Positions 35,160-43,764 of a DNA stretch of 64,000 nt are shown here, piece by piece. This DNA is from CBDEGU01 sp965238045. Lineage in GTDB: Bacteria > Acidobacteriota > Terriglobia > Bryobacterales > UBA6623. The notes beneath the pieces are model-generated. The model was not told the DNA's origin and did not search any database. It worked only from the letters and a program-made list of their open reading frames with translations. The first letter of the stretch is position 1; each line of letters opens with the position of its first letter. The position numbers were made by a program, and so were the translations under genes. The stretch is from assembly GCA_965238045.1 (NCBI GenBank), contig CBDEGU010000011.1, forward strand, positions 372,001 to 436,000, given 5' to 3'.

Positions 35160-36445
35160 ACTACGTCATAAAAAAAATCATTCTCTTCTCGGTCGTCACA
35201 ACTCTCGGGGCTCTAGAGTCCGTGCTCGGCGCGCAAATTCGCTATGACCTGGTGCTCAAGGGCGGCCATGTCATCGATCCGAAGAACGGGATCGACCAGC
35301 CGATGGATGTCGCGGTCGCCGAGGGCAAGATCGCCCGCGTCGCTGAGAACATTCCCGCCGCCGAGGCGAAAAAAGTCATTGATGTGAAGGGGCTCTACGT
35401 GACGCCGGGGCTGATTGACTTGCACGTCCATGTCTACACCGGCACGGGCAACCGGCGATCCTACACGGGCGACAACAGCGTCTATCCTGACGGCTTCACG
35501 TTCCGCAGCGGGGTAACGACGGTGGTGGACGTGGGCAGTTCAGGCTGGCGAAATTTCGAGGACTTCAAGGACCGCGTCATCGACCGCTCGAAAACTCGCG
35601 TCCTGGCGATGCTCAACGTAGCAGGCGCCGGAATGGCCGGCGGAGACGCCGAACATACGACGTCGGACATGGAACCCAAGGAGATGGCGCGCATGGCGAA
35701 GAAGTATCCCGAGACGATTGTCGGGATCAAGTCGGCGCACTACCGCCATCGGGACTGGACCTCGATCGAACGCGCGGTCGAGGCCGGCAATCTCGCCGAT
35801 ATCCCCGTGATGGTGGACTTCGGCAGTAACTACCCGGAATCCCGGCCGCTCGCCGAACTGCTGAACAAGAAGTTGCGGCCTGGCGACATCTACACGCATA
35901 TGTATTCCGGATTGCGCGGTGAACTCGATCTGCGGACGAACAAGGTTAACCCAGGGATGATCGCGGCCCGCAAGCGCGGCGTGTTCTTCGACGTCGGCCA
36001 TGGGGGCGGAAGTTTTTTCTGGTGGGTCGCGGTGCCGGCGATCGAGCAAGGCTTCGTGCCCGATTCGATTTCGACCGATCTGCACATCGGCAGCATGAAC
36101 GGCGGCATGAAAGACATGCTCAACGTTGTCTCGAAGCTGTTAAACCTCGGCGTGCCGCTGCCGGATGTGATCAAGATGTCCACCTGGAACCCGGCGAACC
36201 AGATCAAGCGACCCGACCTCGGCCACCTCAGTGTTGGGGCCGTCGCCGATCTCGCCGTCATCCGGCAGGACCAGGGATTTTTTGGGTTTCTCGACTCCCG
36301 CCGCGTCCGCTATACCGGGACGAAACTGCTTACGGCCGAACTCACCTTGAGAGACGGCAAAGTCGTATGGGATCTCAACGGCCGGGCGGGTGAAGACTAC
36401 CGCCAAATGTACAAGGACAAACTCAAGAACCGAACCGAGGACTAG
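35135..36445 (+). CDS. Amidohydrolase/deacetylase family metallohydrolase, paralogue 2
   Basis: 436 residues from ATG 35135, which overlaps the end of paralogue 1 by 25 bases. The natural signal-peptide start would be at 35168 (codon then KKIILFSVVTTLGALESVLG), but that codon reads ATA, while the homologous position in the remnant at 38121 is ATG. So either initiation moved upstream to 35135 (giving MEGAREGIDYV before the signal) or to GTG 35222. The barrel has all metal motifs: HVHVYTG, VGIKSAHY, YTHMYSG, FDVGHGGGSFF, SISTDLH. Substrate unknown; a secreted N-acyl or cyclic amide hydrolase is likely. Confidence 0.85.
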   Translation: MEGAREGIDYVIKKIILFSVVTTLGALESVLGAQIRYDLVLKGGHVIDPKNGIDQPMDVAVAEGKIARVAENIPAAEAKKVIDVKGLYVTPGLIDLHVHVYTGTGNRRSYTGDNSVYPDGFTFRSGVTTVVDVGSSGWRNFEDFKDRVIDRSKTRVLAMLNVAGAGMAGGDAEHTTSDMEPKEMARMAKKYPETIVGIKSAHYRHRDWTSIERAVEAGNLADIPVMVDFGSNYPESRPLAELLNKKLRPGDIYTHMYSGLRGELDLRTNKVNPGMIAARKRGVFFDVGHGGGSFFWWVAVPAIEQGFVPDSISTDLHIGSMNGGMKDMLNVVSKLLNLGVPLPDVIKMSTWNPANQIKRPDLGHLSVGAVADLAVIRQDQGFFGFLDSRRVRYTGTKLLTAELTLRDGKVVWDLNGRAGEDYRQMYKDKLKNRTED

Positions 36446-36564
36446 CAGCCCGTGGCGGGAATCCGGCTGGCCGCGAAAAAAGTGAGAGTGCGCGAGGGGA
36501 AAATTCTTGATAGTGTCACGTGTTTCCAATTCACTGACATACGGCTGACCGAAGGAATAATCTC

Positions 36565-37890
36565 ATGAAATCCATATTGCGTTTTTCTGTACTTCTGATG
36601 CTGGTTTGCGGAATCGTCCGCGCCGATGCCCTCTATGATCTGCTGCTCAAGGGCGGGCACGTGATCGACCCGAAGAACAAGATCAACCGCGTGATGGATG
36701 TCGCGATCCGCGGCGACAAGATCGCCCGCGTGGCGCCTAACATCGATCCGCTCACGGCCCGCCGCACGGTGGATGCCTCGGGATTTTATGTGACGCCGGG
36801 GCTGATCGATATCCATGTGCATGTTTACGCCGGCACGGGAATGCGCCGAGCCTACTCGGGCGACAATAGCGTCTACCCGGATGGTTTCACGTTTCGCAGT
36901 GGCGTGACGACGGTTGTCGACGTGGGCAGTTCGGGCTGGCGGAATTTCCCCGATTTCAAAGACCGCGTCATCGACCGGTCGAGAACACGCGTGCTGGCGA
37001 TGCTCAACATCGTGGGCAAGGGCATGGGCGGTGGTCCGATCGAGCAGAACACCGAAGATATGGACGGAGCCGCGACCGCCAAGGTCGCCAAGCAATACCC
37101 GGATACGATCGTCGGCATCAAAACGGCGCACTACCGGGCGCCGAACTGGATCGCGGTCGACCAGGCGGTCAAGGCGGGCGCCGAGGCCGGCATCCCCGTG
37201 ATGGTGGACTTTGGGGCCTTTACCAGCGAGCGGCCATTCGAGGAGCTGGTCACCAAGCGGCTGCGGCCCGGCGACATGTACACGCACATGTACTTGCGGT
37301 CGGTGCCGATGTTCGACGAGCGTGGCAAACTGCGGCCCTATCTCCACGAAGCCCGCAAGCGCGGCGTAAAATTTGACATCGGGCATGGCGGCGGCGCTTT
37401 CAGCTGGCATCAGGCCGTGCCGGCGATCGAACAGGGCTGGATTCCCGATTCGATATCGACCGATCTCCACATCAGCAGCATGAACCGCGGCATGAAGAGC
37501 ATGACCAACGTGATGTCGAAGATCCTCAATCAAGGGGTCTCGCTTTATGACGTCGTTGCAATGTCGACGCATCATCCGGCGATGCAGATCCAGCGCCCCG
37601 ACCTGGGTCATTTGAGCGTCGGCGCCGGAGCCGACGTGACGATGCTGCGCGTGGATCGGGGAACGTTTGGTTTTCTCGACGTGGGCAATGCCCGCTTTAC
37701 CGGAGACAAGCTGCTGGTCGCGGAAATGACGATTAGCGGCGGAGCGGTCGCCTGGGACCTGAACGGACGCGCCGCCGAGGACTGGAAGTCTTATTACGAG
37801 CGAACATTGCGCTCGCGCAGAGGCCGTGGCCGCTTCCGGCGCGGAGGGGGCGGACGGACCGGCGGGGCGGCGCGAGGTCCTCGCCGCTGA
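36565..37890 (+). CDS. Amidohydrolase/deacetylase family metallohydrolase, paralogue 3 (intact)
   Basis: 441 residues. A good ribosome site (AAGGA, nine bases before ATG) and a normal signal peptide (MKSILRFSVLLMLVCGIVRA) make this the best-preserved member. Metal motifs: HVHVY (His84, His86), VGIKTAHY, YTHMYLR, FDIGHGGGAFSW, SISTDLH. The last about 25 residues are an Arg/Gly-rich tail (SRRGRGRFRRGGGGRTGG) absent from paralogues 1 and 2. The 119-base gap before it contains TTGATA and CACGTG and may carry its own promoter. Confidence 0.9.
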   Translation: MKSILRFSVLLMLVCGIVRADALYDLLLKGGHVIDPKNKINRVMDVAIRGDKIARVAPNIDPLTARRTVDASGFYVTPGLIDIHVHVYAGTGMRRAYSGDNSVYPDGFTFRSGVTTVVDVGSSGWRNFPDFKDRVIDRSRTRVLAMLNIVGKGMGGGPIEQNTEDMDGAATAKVAKQYPDTIVGIKTAHYRAPNWIAVDQAVKAGAEAGIPVMVDFGAFTSERPFEELVTKRLRPGDMYTHMYLRSVPMFDERGKLRPYLHEARKRGVKFDIGHGGGAFSWHQAVPAIEQGWIPDSISTDLHISSMNRGMKSMTNVMSKILNQGVSLYDVVAMSTHHPAMQIQRPDLGHLSVGAGADVTMLRVDRGTFGFLDVGNARFTGDKLLVAEMTISGGAVAWDLNGRAAEDWKSYYERTLRSRRGRGRFRRGGGGRTGGAARGPRR

Positions 37891-37899
37891 AGCGGCCGG

Positions 37900-38130
37900 A
37901 GCCAGATCCAGCGACCCGAGCTGGGGAACCTTCGCATTGGGGTCAGCGCCGATATCGCGGGCTTCCGCATGGACACGGGCGACCACGGATTTCTCGACGT
38001 CCAGAATGACCGCTTCCAGGGGGCGAAACGACTCGTTGGCGAGCTGACCCTGCGCGACGGCAAGGTGGTGTGGGATCTGAACGGCTGCGCCGGCGCACCA
38101 TGGAAGGAGTAGGGAGCGTCATGAAAAAGA
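37900..38130 (+). pseudogene. Remnant of a fourth amidohydrolase paralogue plus the start of a fifth
   Basis: 37900-38112 encodes 70 in-frame codons (SQIQRPELGNLRIGVSADIA to NGCAGAPWKE, then TAG) that match the C-terminal end of paralogue 1 almost residue for residue. Eight bases on, ATG 38121 begins MKKIILF, matching the start of paralogue 2 at the same spacing. Nothing upstream belongs to the barrel. So the block is the junction of two array members left after deletion. After 38140 similarity ends. Confidence 0.9.
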
Positions 38131-38217
38131 TCATTCTCTTTGCTGGTGACCGCGGGTCTTGCCGGTTCGTGGAGGCCCTTGGATTGCGAGGTTTCTGCCG
38201 GACCGTACGGCTTCGGT

Positions 38218-38341
38218 GGAGGATGTCCGATAGTCCGTAGGAAGTAGCGACTCTCCTTTTTGAAAGAACAAAACACTCACTCCGAGCCTAACGGCTCGGA
38301 ACGGAGAGTCGCTACTTCCTACGGACTATCGGACATCCTCC
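38218..38341. repeat. 124-bp hairpin element with 39-bp perfect inverted arms
   Basis: Left arm 38218-38256 and right arm 38303-38341 are exact reverse complements (key words GTCCGATAGTCCGTAGG and its complement). The 46-base loop holds a T-run next to the left arm and a second small hairpin TCCGAGCC-TAAC-GGCTCGGA (38281-38300). It carries no ORF. The structure suits a MITE-like element or a very strong bidirectional transcription block. The rest of the 37891-38440 gap holds the pseudogene and about 100 bases with no signal seen. Confidence 0.9.
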
Positions 38342-38440
38342 GTCAGCCCTTCGCGTCAAGCAGTGTCACGTCACACCGCAACCTAATCACGCACGCCTTC
38401 CAGCGTCCCGCTAGCCCGCGGCCCAACGAGCACTCAGTTG

Positions 38441-40483
38441 CTAGCGCGCGCTTCCCGGCGATGCAGCCGGTTGCAGCATGAAATGCAGTGTGCTGATGTC
38501 ATCGGAACCGACTGTGAGACTACGCTCGGCGGCGGCCAAATCTTCCAATTCGACCCGTATCAGATACCGTCCCGGCGCGAGGCGCAGCATCGCATTCGTC
38601 TTGCTTCCGGACCGCCGGCCGTTGATGAAGATCTCGGCTCCCGAGGGTCTGCTGCTCACCATCACCGCGGCGCTGAGGGCGCTCAGCTCAAAGCGCAGGG
38701 CAAGCGGCTCGGAATCGGCGTTAAACGTCTGACGTCTGGCTTCGTATCCTATCCGCGAGCCGACGGCGGTATGAGGACCCGGTGGAAGGGCCAGCTCACA
38801 CGGCGTCATGCATGCCCACTGAGAATCGCCGTCCACAACGATCCGCGCCCGGACCGGGCTGCTGCTGAACGAGATCATCGTTGCCGGCGGCGATGCCCCG
38901 GATATCTCGTTATCAGAGGTCCGCCCGGCGGCGGACGAAGATGACCCGCTGCTGGAAGCATCCGCGCCGGTATCGGGCATCGGCGGCGGATTCTGTTCCG
39001 GCGTGGAAATCTCTTCGCCAGTTAGGGAAGCGGCGCCGGCCCGGGCGGCATCCGTCTCGGCGGGCTGTTGCTCCGCCGCAACGAGCAGCTCCTCGTTGCG
39101 GCTCGATGCAACCAGTGCGCCCGTGGTGACCGAAGGAGCAGGAGAATCCTGTTTGGCCACTTGCTCCAGCTTCTCCATTGCCGGAGAAATTGCCGGGGAA
39201 ATCTCCGGAGAAGCGCTTGCTTCGCCCGGAGCGGGCGGAGGGTGGAGGATATCGGAGACCACGATCCGCAACAGGGCGACTGGATCATCCAAGAGCCACG
39301 GGTGCACAGCGAGCACGGCCCCGCAGAAGCCCAGTACCAGAAAGAGCCCGCGCCAGGTCCAGCGGCGCAGGCGATCGGAAACAAACGGCTTCCTCGCCAC
39401 CGGAGTTTCGGGTTCCGGCGCCGAGTCCTCGAAGCTTAGCGCCGCGGTTCGCGAAACCAGCGGAGGCAGCTTGGGCGGAGTGGAAGCGGACCGAGACAAC
39501 GGCGCCTCCACCGCTGTTTTCTCAATCTCTTCCGGGGACTTGCTCTCTGAAGCTGGAGTTTTCGAGCGCCGTGGTTCGGCGACGAGAGTCGCCTCGTCAG
39601 CCGAGCCGGCCGGCAAGGCCGCTAAACCGGCGATGGACCGGGCCTGAGGAAGAGCAAGGTCTTTGACAGGAAGAGCGGCTGAGCGGAACGTCTCGGAGAA
39701 AGCCGTGCAATTCTCAAATCGATCGGCCGGATCTTTGGCCAGCCCCTTGAGGACCACCTCTCCCAGCTCGGCGGGCAGCTCAGGGTTCAAGACGCTTGGA
39801 GGGGAGGGCTCTTCGGAAATGATTTTGAAAATCAGCGCCGTCAGACTGTTGGCGGTGAAAGGTTTCCGGCCGGTAAGCAACTCGTAGCTGATCACGCCGA
39901 GGGCGAACTCATCGGCCCGGCCATCAAGGCTCTCGCCGCGCACCTGCTCGGGAGCCATGTAGCTGGGCGTGCCGAGAACCGTACCGGTCTGGGTTAATTG
40001 CGACGAGGCGATGCGGGCGATGCCAAAGTCGGTGATTTTTGCATCGCCATCGGGCGTGACGATGATGTTGCTGGGCTTGATATCGCGATGAATAATTCCC
40101 TTACCATGAGCGTAGTCCAGGGCGCCCGCCATCTGACGGGCGAGCCGAACGACGAAGTCCACATCGCCGGCTTCGCCCGAATCCATCAGTAAATCAAGAG
40201 TCCGGCCCTCGACATACTCCATCGTGATGTAGGCAATGCCGCCTTCCTCGGCAATATCGTAGATAGTGACGATGCCGGGGTGAGAAAGCCGGCCGGCGGA
40301 CTGCGCCTCCCGAAAGAGGCGTGCCTTAAGCGCCTGCGTCTCGTTCGGGGCGGCCTTATCGGCGAGTTTGATGGTCTTGATGGCTACGTCTCGGCCAATG
40401 CGGGGATCATGAGCCCGATAGACGATGCCCATCGCCCCGCGACCCAACTCGGCGATGATTTGGTAACGACCGATGGTTTCCAT
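38441..40483 (-). CDS. Membrane Ser/Thr protein kinase with C-terminal PEGA domains
   Basis: 680 residues. Complete Hanks-type kinase at about 5-265: glycine loop GRGAMGIVY (14-22), Lys36, Glu59, HRDIKPSN (132-139), DFG (152-154) and GTPSYMAPEQV. A long disordered linker, one membrane helix (about residues 372-394, GLFLVLGFCGAVLAVHPWLL), another Pro/Ser/Ala-rich stretch, and two PEGA repeats at about 535-675 (PVRARIVVDGDSQWACMTPC and RPSGAEIFINGRRSGSKTNA). The outside PEGA part may sense the envelope. All catalytic residues are present, so it should be active. Confidence 0.93.
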   Translation of the reverse strand: METIGRYQIIAELGRGAMGIVYRAHDPRIGRDVAIKTIKLADKAAPNETQALKARLFREAQSAGRLSHPGIVTIYDIAEEGGIAYITMEYVEGRTLDLLMDSGEAGDVDFVVRLARQMAGALDYAHGKGIIHRDIKPSNIIVTPDGDAKITDFGIARIASSQLTQTGTVLGTPSYMAPEQVRGESLDGRADEFALGVISYELLTGRKPFTANSLTALIFKIISEEPSPPSVLNPELPAELGEVVLKGLAKDPADRFENCTAFSETFRSAALPVKDLALPQARSIAGLAALPAGSADEATLVAEPRRSKTPASESKSPEEIEKTAVEAPLSRSASTPPKLPPLVSRTAALSFEDSAPEPETPVARKPFVSDRLRRWTWRGLFLVLGFCGAVLAVHPWLLDDPVALLRIVVSDILHPPPAPGEASASPEISPAISPAMEKLEQVAKQDSPAPSVTTGALVASSRNEELLVAAEQQPAETDAARAGAASLTGEEISTPEQNPPPMPDTGADASSSGSSSSAAGRTSDNEISGASPPATMISFSSSPVRARIVVDGDSQWACMTPCELALPPGPHTAVGSRIGYEARRQTFNADSEPLALRFELSALSAAVMVSSRPSGAEIFINGRRSGSKTNAMLRLAPGRYLIRVELEDLAAAERSLTVGSDDISTLHFMLQPAASPGSAR

Positions 40484-40707
40484 TCGCGGCGGCCCTGGCA
40501 GTCCGTGCCGAACGTGCGGTGTGGGGGAAAGCAGTCCAATTTCGCGCCGGAAAGCCGCAATGCGTTGTCGATTCTAAGAATGCGCAAAGCAAGGTGAGAG
40601 CCCCGGAAAGGGTGGTTTGTAAATTCGCCACACGCTCGCGGACCCTCTAACTATAGCACGAGGTGCGTAGCGCAAAGCCCCTGGCTGACACGGCACGGGA
40701 GCCTTCT

Positions 40708-41163
40708 TCATTCAGGATTCGCGACCGGAATCTCGGCTACTTTCTTTTCGAGCTTGGCGGTCTTCTTCCGCGCGTCCTTGCTCTTCTTGCCGCCGGGTTC
40801 AAGAGCGAGAAACTTTCGATAGGCATCGAGGGCTTCTTGGTGCTGCTTGAGCTTTTCGCGGGCGCGGCCCAGATGCCAGTAGGCCTCGGTGAAGCCCGGG
40901 TCCCAGAGCGTCGCCTCGAGATAACGAGCCGCGGCCGCCCGCTGATTGCCCTTGCGGCCATAGTGTTTCCCTATCTTGAGTTCTTTCCGGGCCTGGATCG
41001 GATTGAAGACATAGCGGGTCGCGGCCATGCGATCTTCATCCTCGTCCTCCATGTTGGGCGGCAGTTCAAGCGGATTCTTGTCGCGCTGCTTGAGCTGGCC
41101 ATCGGCCCGCGGGAAAGGAGCCGCCAGAAGCAACGACATCAGGGGCAGAAGCAGAACCCTCAT
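40708..41163 (-). CDS. Small exported TPR protein
   Basis: 151 residues from ATG 41163 (the frame opens at GTG 41184). Signal peptide MRVLLLPLMSLLLAAPFPRA, an acidic segment (NMEDEDEDR), then two to three TPR units (ARKELKIGKHYGRKGNQRAA, AYWHLGRAREKLKQHQEALD) and a Lys-rich tail. It resembles BamD-like small TPR proteins but lacks a lipobox, so the role is open. A 224-base gap separates it from the kinase gene downstream of which nothing else is seen. Confidence 0.7.
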   Translation of the reverse strand: MRVLLLPLMSLLLAAPFPRADGQLKQRDKNPLELPPNMEDEDEDRMAATRYVFNPIQARKELKIGKHYGRKGNQRAAAARYLEATLWDPGFTEAYWHLGRAREKLKQHQEALDAYRKFLALEPGGKKSKDARKKTAKLEKKVAEIPVANPE

Positions 41164-41277
41164 GGTCCGAGTATATGACGTCACCGGCCCGCCAGGGGTC
41201 GCAAACGGGGCGTTGGCAACAAGCGCGAGGGACGCGTGCGACGCAGGCAGCCGCTGGGTGAATGTCTTGCGCGCGCG

Positions 41278-42045
41278 TTATGAGCGCAGCTCTCTAACCG
41301 CGGACTCGAGCGCCGACGCGTAAACGGCAAAATCAGTGCCATAGGAGATCAAGTTGTATCCGTAACTCATCCATTCCCGGGCCTGCTCCTGGCTGCTCGG
41401 CTGAATGCCCGCGGCCAGGCCGTTGCGTTTGGCGGCCTCGGCGACCTTTTTCAAAGCGCTGATGAAACGCTCATCACCGAATTCAGCGACGATTCCCATC
41501 GACTGCGAAATGTCGAAATGGCCGACCCAGAGCACGTCGATGCCCGGTACCGAGGCGATGGCGTCAAGATTGTCGAGCGCCTCGGTGCTTTCGATCTGAC
41601 AGATCACCAGATTGTCGCGGTTTGCCGCGGCCATGTATTCGCGGGGATTCGGCCGAACGAAGTCATTGTGCGCCAATCCCAGCCCCAGCCCGCGATCTCC
41701 CTCGGGAGCATAGCGGACCGCATCGACGACCTGCTTGGCTTGTTCCGGCGTCTTGACATTGGGCACCATCACGCCCTTGGCGCCGGCGTCCATCACACGG
41801 GCGATGAAGTCGTAGTCGCTTGAGGGCACGCGCACGAACGGCGTGACCGGCGTGGCTTTGTACCAGGACAGTAGGTCGTTCACTTGTCCGAAATCAAAAC
41901 CGCTATGCTCCATATCGATCAAGACGAAGTCAAGATCGGCGCGCTGGGTAATCTTCGCCATGCCGCGGGTGGCGAACTCCATCAGCATGTGGCCGATGGG
42001 CGCCTTGCCTTCGGCAAGCAAGCGGCGGACGCGGTTGGGTTTCAT
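41278..42045 (-). CDS. HpcH/HpaI aldolase family protein
   Basis: 255 residues, the usual size. The class II, metal-dependent pyruvate aldolase motifs are visible: LDFVLIDMEHSGFDFGQ, PFVRVPSSD, GAKGVMVPNVKTPEQA, QIESTEALDNLDAIASVPG and VLWVGHFDISQSMG. It probably cleaves or forms 2-keto-3-deoxy sugar acids or related compounds. GGAGG stands upstream of the ATG, which overlaps the dehydrogenase stop (ATGA), so both enzymes are made together. Confidence 0.9.
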   Translation of the reverse strand: MKPNRVRRLLAEGKAPIGHMLMEFATRGMAKITQRADLDFVLIDMEHSGFDFGQVNDLLSWYKATPVTPFVRVPSSDYDFIARVMDAGAKGVMVPNVKTPEQAKQVVDAVRYAPEGDRGLGLGLAHNDFVRPNPREYMAAANRDNLVICQIESTEALDNLDAIASVPGIDVLWVGHFDISQSMGIVAEFGDERFISALKKVAEAAKRNGLAAGIQPSSQEQAREWMSYGYNLISYGTDFAVYASALESAVRELRS

Positions 42046-43085
42046 GTTCTATTCCTCCAGTCAAGTTTCGCCCGCAGTCCGGGGCGATCCGCGACCCCCG
42101 GATTGGCCAGGTAGCGCGGCGCTTGGCCTTGATACACAGCAAATACATTCTGACAGGCGTGCAAGCTGTTGTCTCGAATACACTCCTCGGTCCAGGCCAC
42201 CGAGTGCGGAGCCAGCAGCACGTTGTCGAGCTGGAAGAGCGGGTTGTCCGGGTCGGGCGGCTCCTGTTCGAGGACGTCAAGCGCGGCCCCGGCGATGCGT
42301 CGCTCGCGCAGTACCTCGATCAGTGCTTTCTCGTCGACGATCGGGCCGCGCGCGGTGTTGATCAGATAGGCGTTGGGCTTCATGAGCGCCAACTGCTCGG
42401 CGCCGATCAAATGACGCGTCTGGTCGCTCAAGAAGGTGTTGACGGCCACGAAATCACTTTCTCGCATCAGCCTGCCGAGATCCACCAGCTCGACGCCTAG
42501 TTCCGCCGCTCGCTCTTTCGAAACGAAAGGGTCGTAGCCAAGCAGTTTGCCAAATCCAATCCCCTTGGCCATGCGAAACATCTCACCGGCGATGCTCCCG
42601 ACGCCGACCGAGCCCAGCGTGCGGCCCTCGATGCAAACGCTGTTGCAATCCAGATCATCGCGCCAGCGGCCCTCGCGCACACGCCGGTCCATCGCCCGAA
42701 GATCTTTCGCCAGCGAGAAGATCATGGCAAGGATACCCTCGGCCACCGGGCGCCGCACGGCCAGCGGCGTGAGCGCGACCAGCACGTCGGCCGCGGTGCT
42801 CGCGGCCGTATCGATGCGGTCATAGCCCACGCCCCAGCGCGCCAGGCACGAGAGCCGTTTCAGGCTCCTGAAGCTCTCGGCCGGAAAAGCATACCCGAAG
42901 ACGATGATCGCGTCGTACTGATCGATCACCTCCGGGTCGCCGACACCGTCGCTGGCGGGCATCAATTCGTATTCGATATCGGGATGGGGATCAAAGATCT
43001 TCTTCAACGCGGGCCCCATCAATTCATCTGTTTTCGGACCCCACTCTGGAGTAATCGCAATTCGATATTTCTCACTGGAAGACAT
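42042..43085 (-). CDS. D-isomer-specific 2-hydroxyacid dehydrogenase
   Basis: 347 residues. NAD-binding domain with GRTLGSVGVGSIAGEMFRMA, and the substrate residues of the family in order: Arg in NTARGPIVDEKAL, Glu in DVLEQEPP, His in LLAPHSVAWT. It reduces a 2-keto acid or oxidises a 2-hydroxy acid. Coupling with an HpcH/HpaI aldolase suggests a short catabolic step for sugar-acid-like molecules. Phosphoglycerate dehydrogenase is less likely, since no ACT domain is present. Confidence 0.9.
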   Translation of the reverse strand: MSSSEKYRIAITPEWGPKTDELMGPALKKIFDPHPDIEYELMPASDGVGDPEVIDQYDAIIVFGYAFPAESFRSLKRLSCLARWGVGYDRIDTAASTAADVLVALTPLAVRRPVAEGILAMIFSLAKDLRAMDRRVREGRWRDDLDCNSVCIEGRTLGSVGVGSIAGEMFRMAKGIGFGKLLGYDPFVSKERAAELGVELVDLGRLMRESDFVAVNTFLSDQTRHLIGAEQLALMKPNAYLINTARGPIVDEKALIEVLRERRIAGAALDVLEQEPPDPDNPLFQLDNVLLAPHSVAWTEECIRDNSLHACQNVFAVYQGQAPRYLANPGVADRPGLRAKLDWRNRT

Positions 43086-43243
43086 GATAGAAACCTTGAC
43101 GCTCGCCGATGGGCGAACTCATTCTTTCGCGCTGGCGGTGAAACCCGGCGGTGAAACACCAGCGCGCCGGGGCGGTGCGCATACCGCCGAGCGACCCGCC
43201 ACGGCCAAGGAGCTATGGCCAACAGTGAGCTCCCCCGGCCCGG

Positions 43244-43510
43244 CTACCGGTTCGCTAACTGTTCCATTTGTATACCCTGCTCAACGAGCATGACCGGGAT
43301 GCCGTCCTCTATCCGGTAGACCGTTTCGTCGTCCTCGGTAATCAGACCTTCTTGCAGTGGCTCCTCCACCGCGCTGCCGTCGTAATACTTCACGCCGCCT
43401 TGCGCGATGCGTTCATTCAAGCTTGCAAGCTGATGGTCGGGCAGAACCTGGACGACTACCTTCGTACGAGGGCAGCAGAGAATGCTCAATAGATCTTCGC
43501 TAATCGGCAT
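43244..43510 (-). CDS. Trm112 family small protein
   Basis: 88 residues. The N-terminus SEDLLSILCCPRTK and the C-terminal YRIEDGIPVMLVEQGI are the two conserved Trm112/YcaR blocks. Many members bind zinc with two CxxC pairs; here only Cys12-Cys13 remain, so zinc binding is doubtful. Eukaryotic and archaeal Trm112 activates methyltransferases; the bacterial role is unclear. Adjacent gaps (43086-43243, 43511-43764) show nothing. Confidence 0.8.
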   Translation of the reverse strand: MPISEDLLSILCCPRTKVVVQVLPDHQLASLNERIAQGGVKYYDGSAVEEPLQEGLITEDDETVYRIEDGIPVMLVEQGIQMEQLANR

Positions 43511-43764
43511 GGGGCCTCCGCCGGGACAACGAAGACCATGACGCCATCCTCGTCATGCCCGGCTTGCGTTCGCGGCAGAGTCTAGGCTCGCAGCGTCCGG
43601 ACTCAGAGTAACTGGAACACTCTATCCTAGCGAAGGCCGAGGCTCATTGGGGTACGGCTCGCATGGGGAACGGCTCGCGACGCGCGCGGCCGCCAGACAA
43701 AATCATTTCCGCCGCGAACTGCCGTAAGACCCGAGCTGCCGTAACAACAGTGCCGGCTCTCCTT

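Noticed and set aside
36442..37986. Long minus-strand frame opposite amidohydrolase paralogue 3
   Set aside because: High-GC third-position bias creates long antisense frames; similar ones stand opposite paralogues 1 and 2 in the same register. Motifs and the signal peptide belong to the plus strand.
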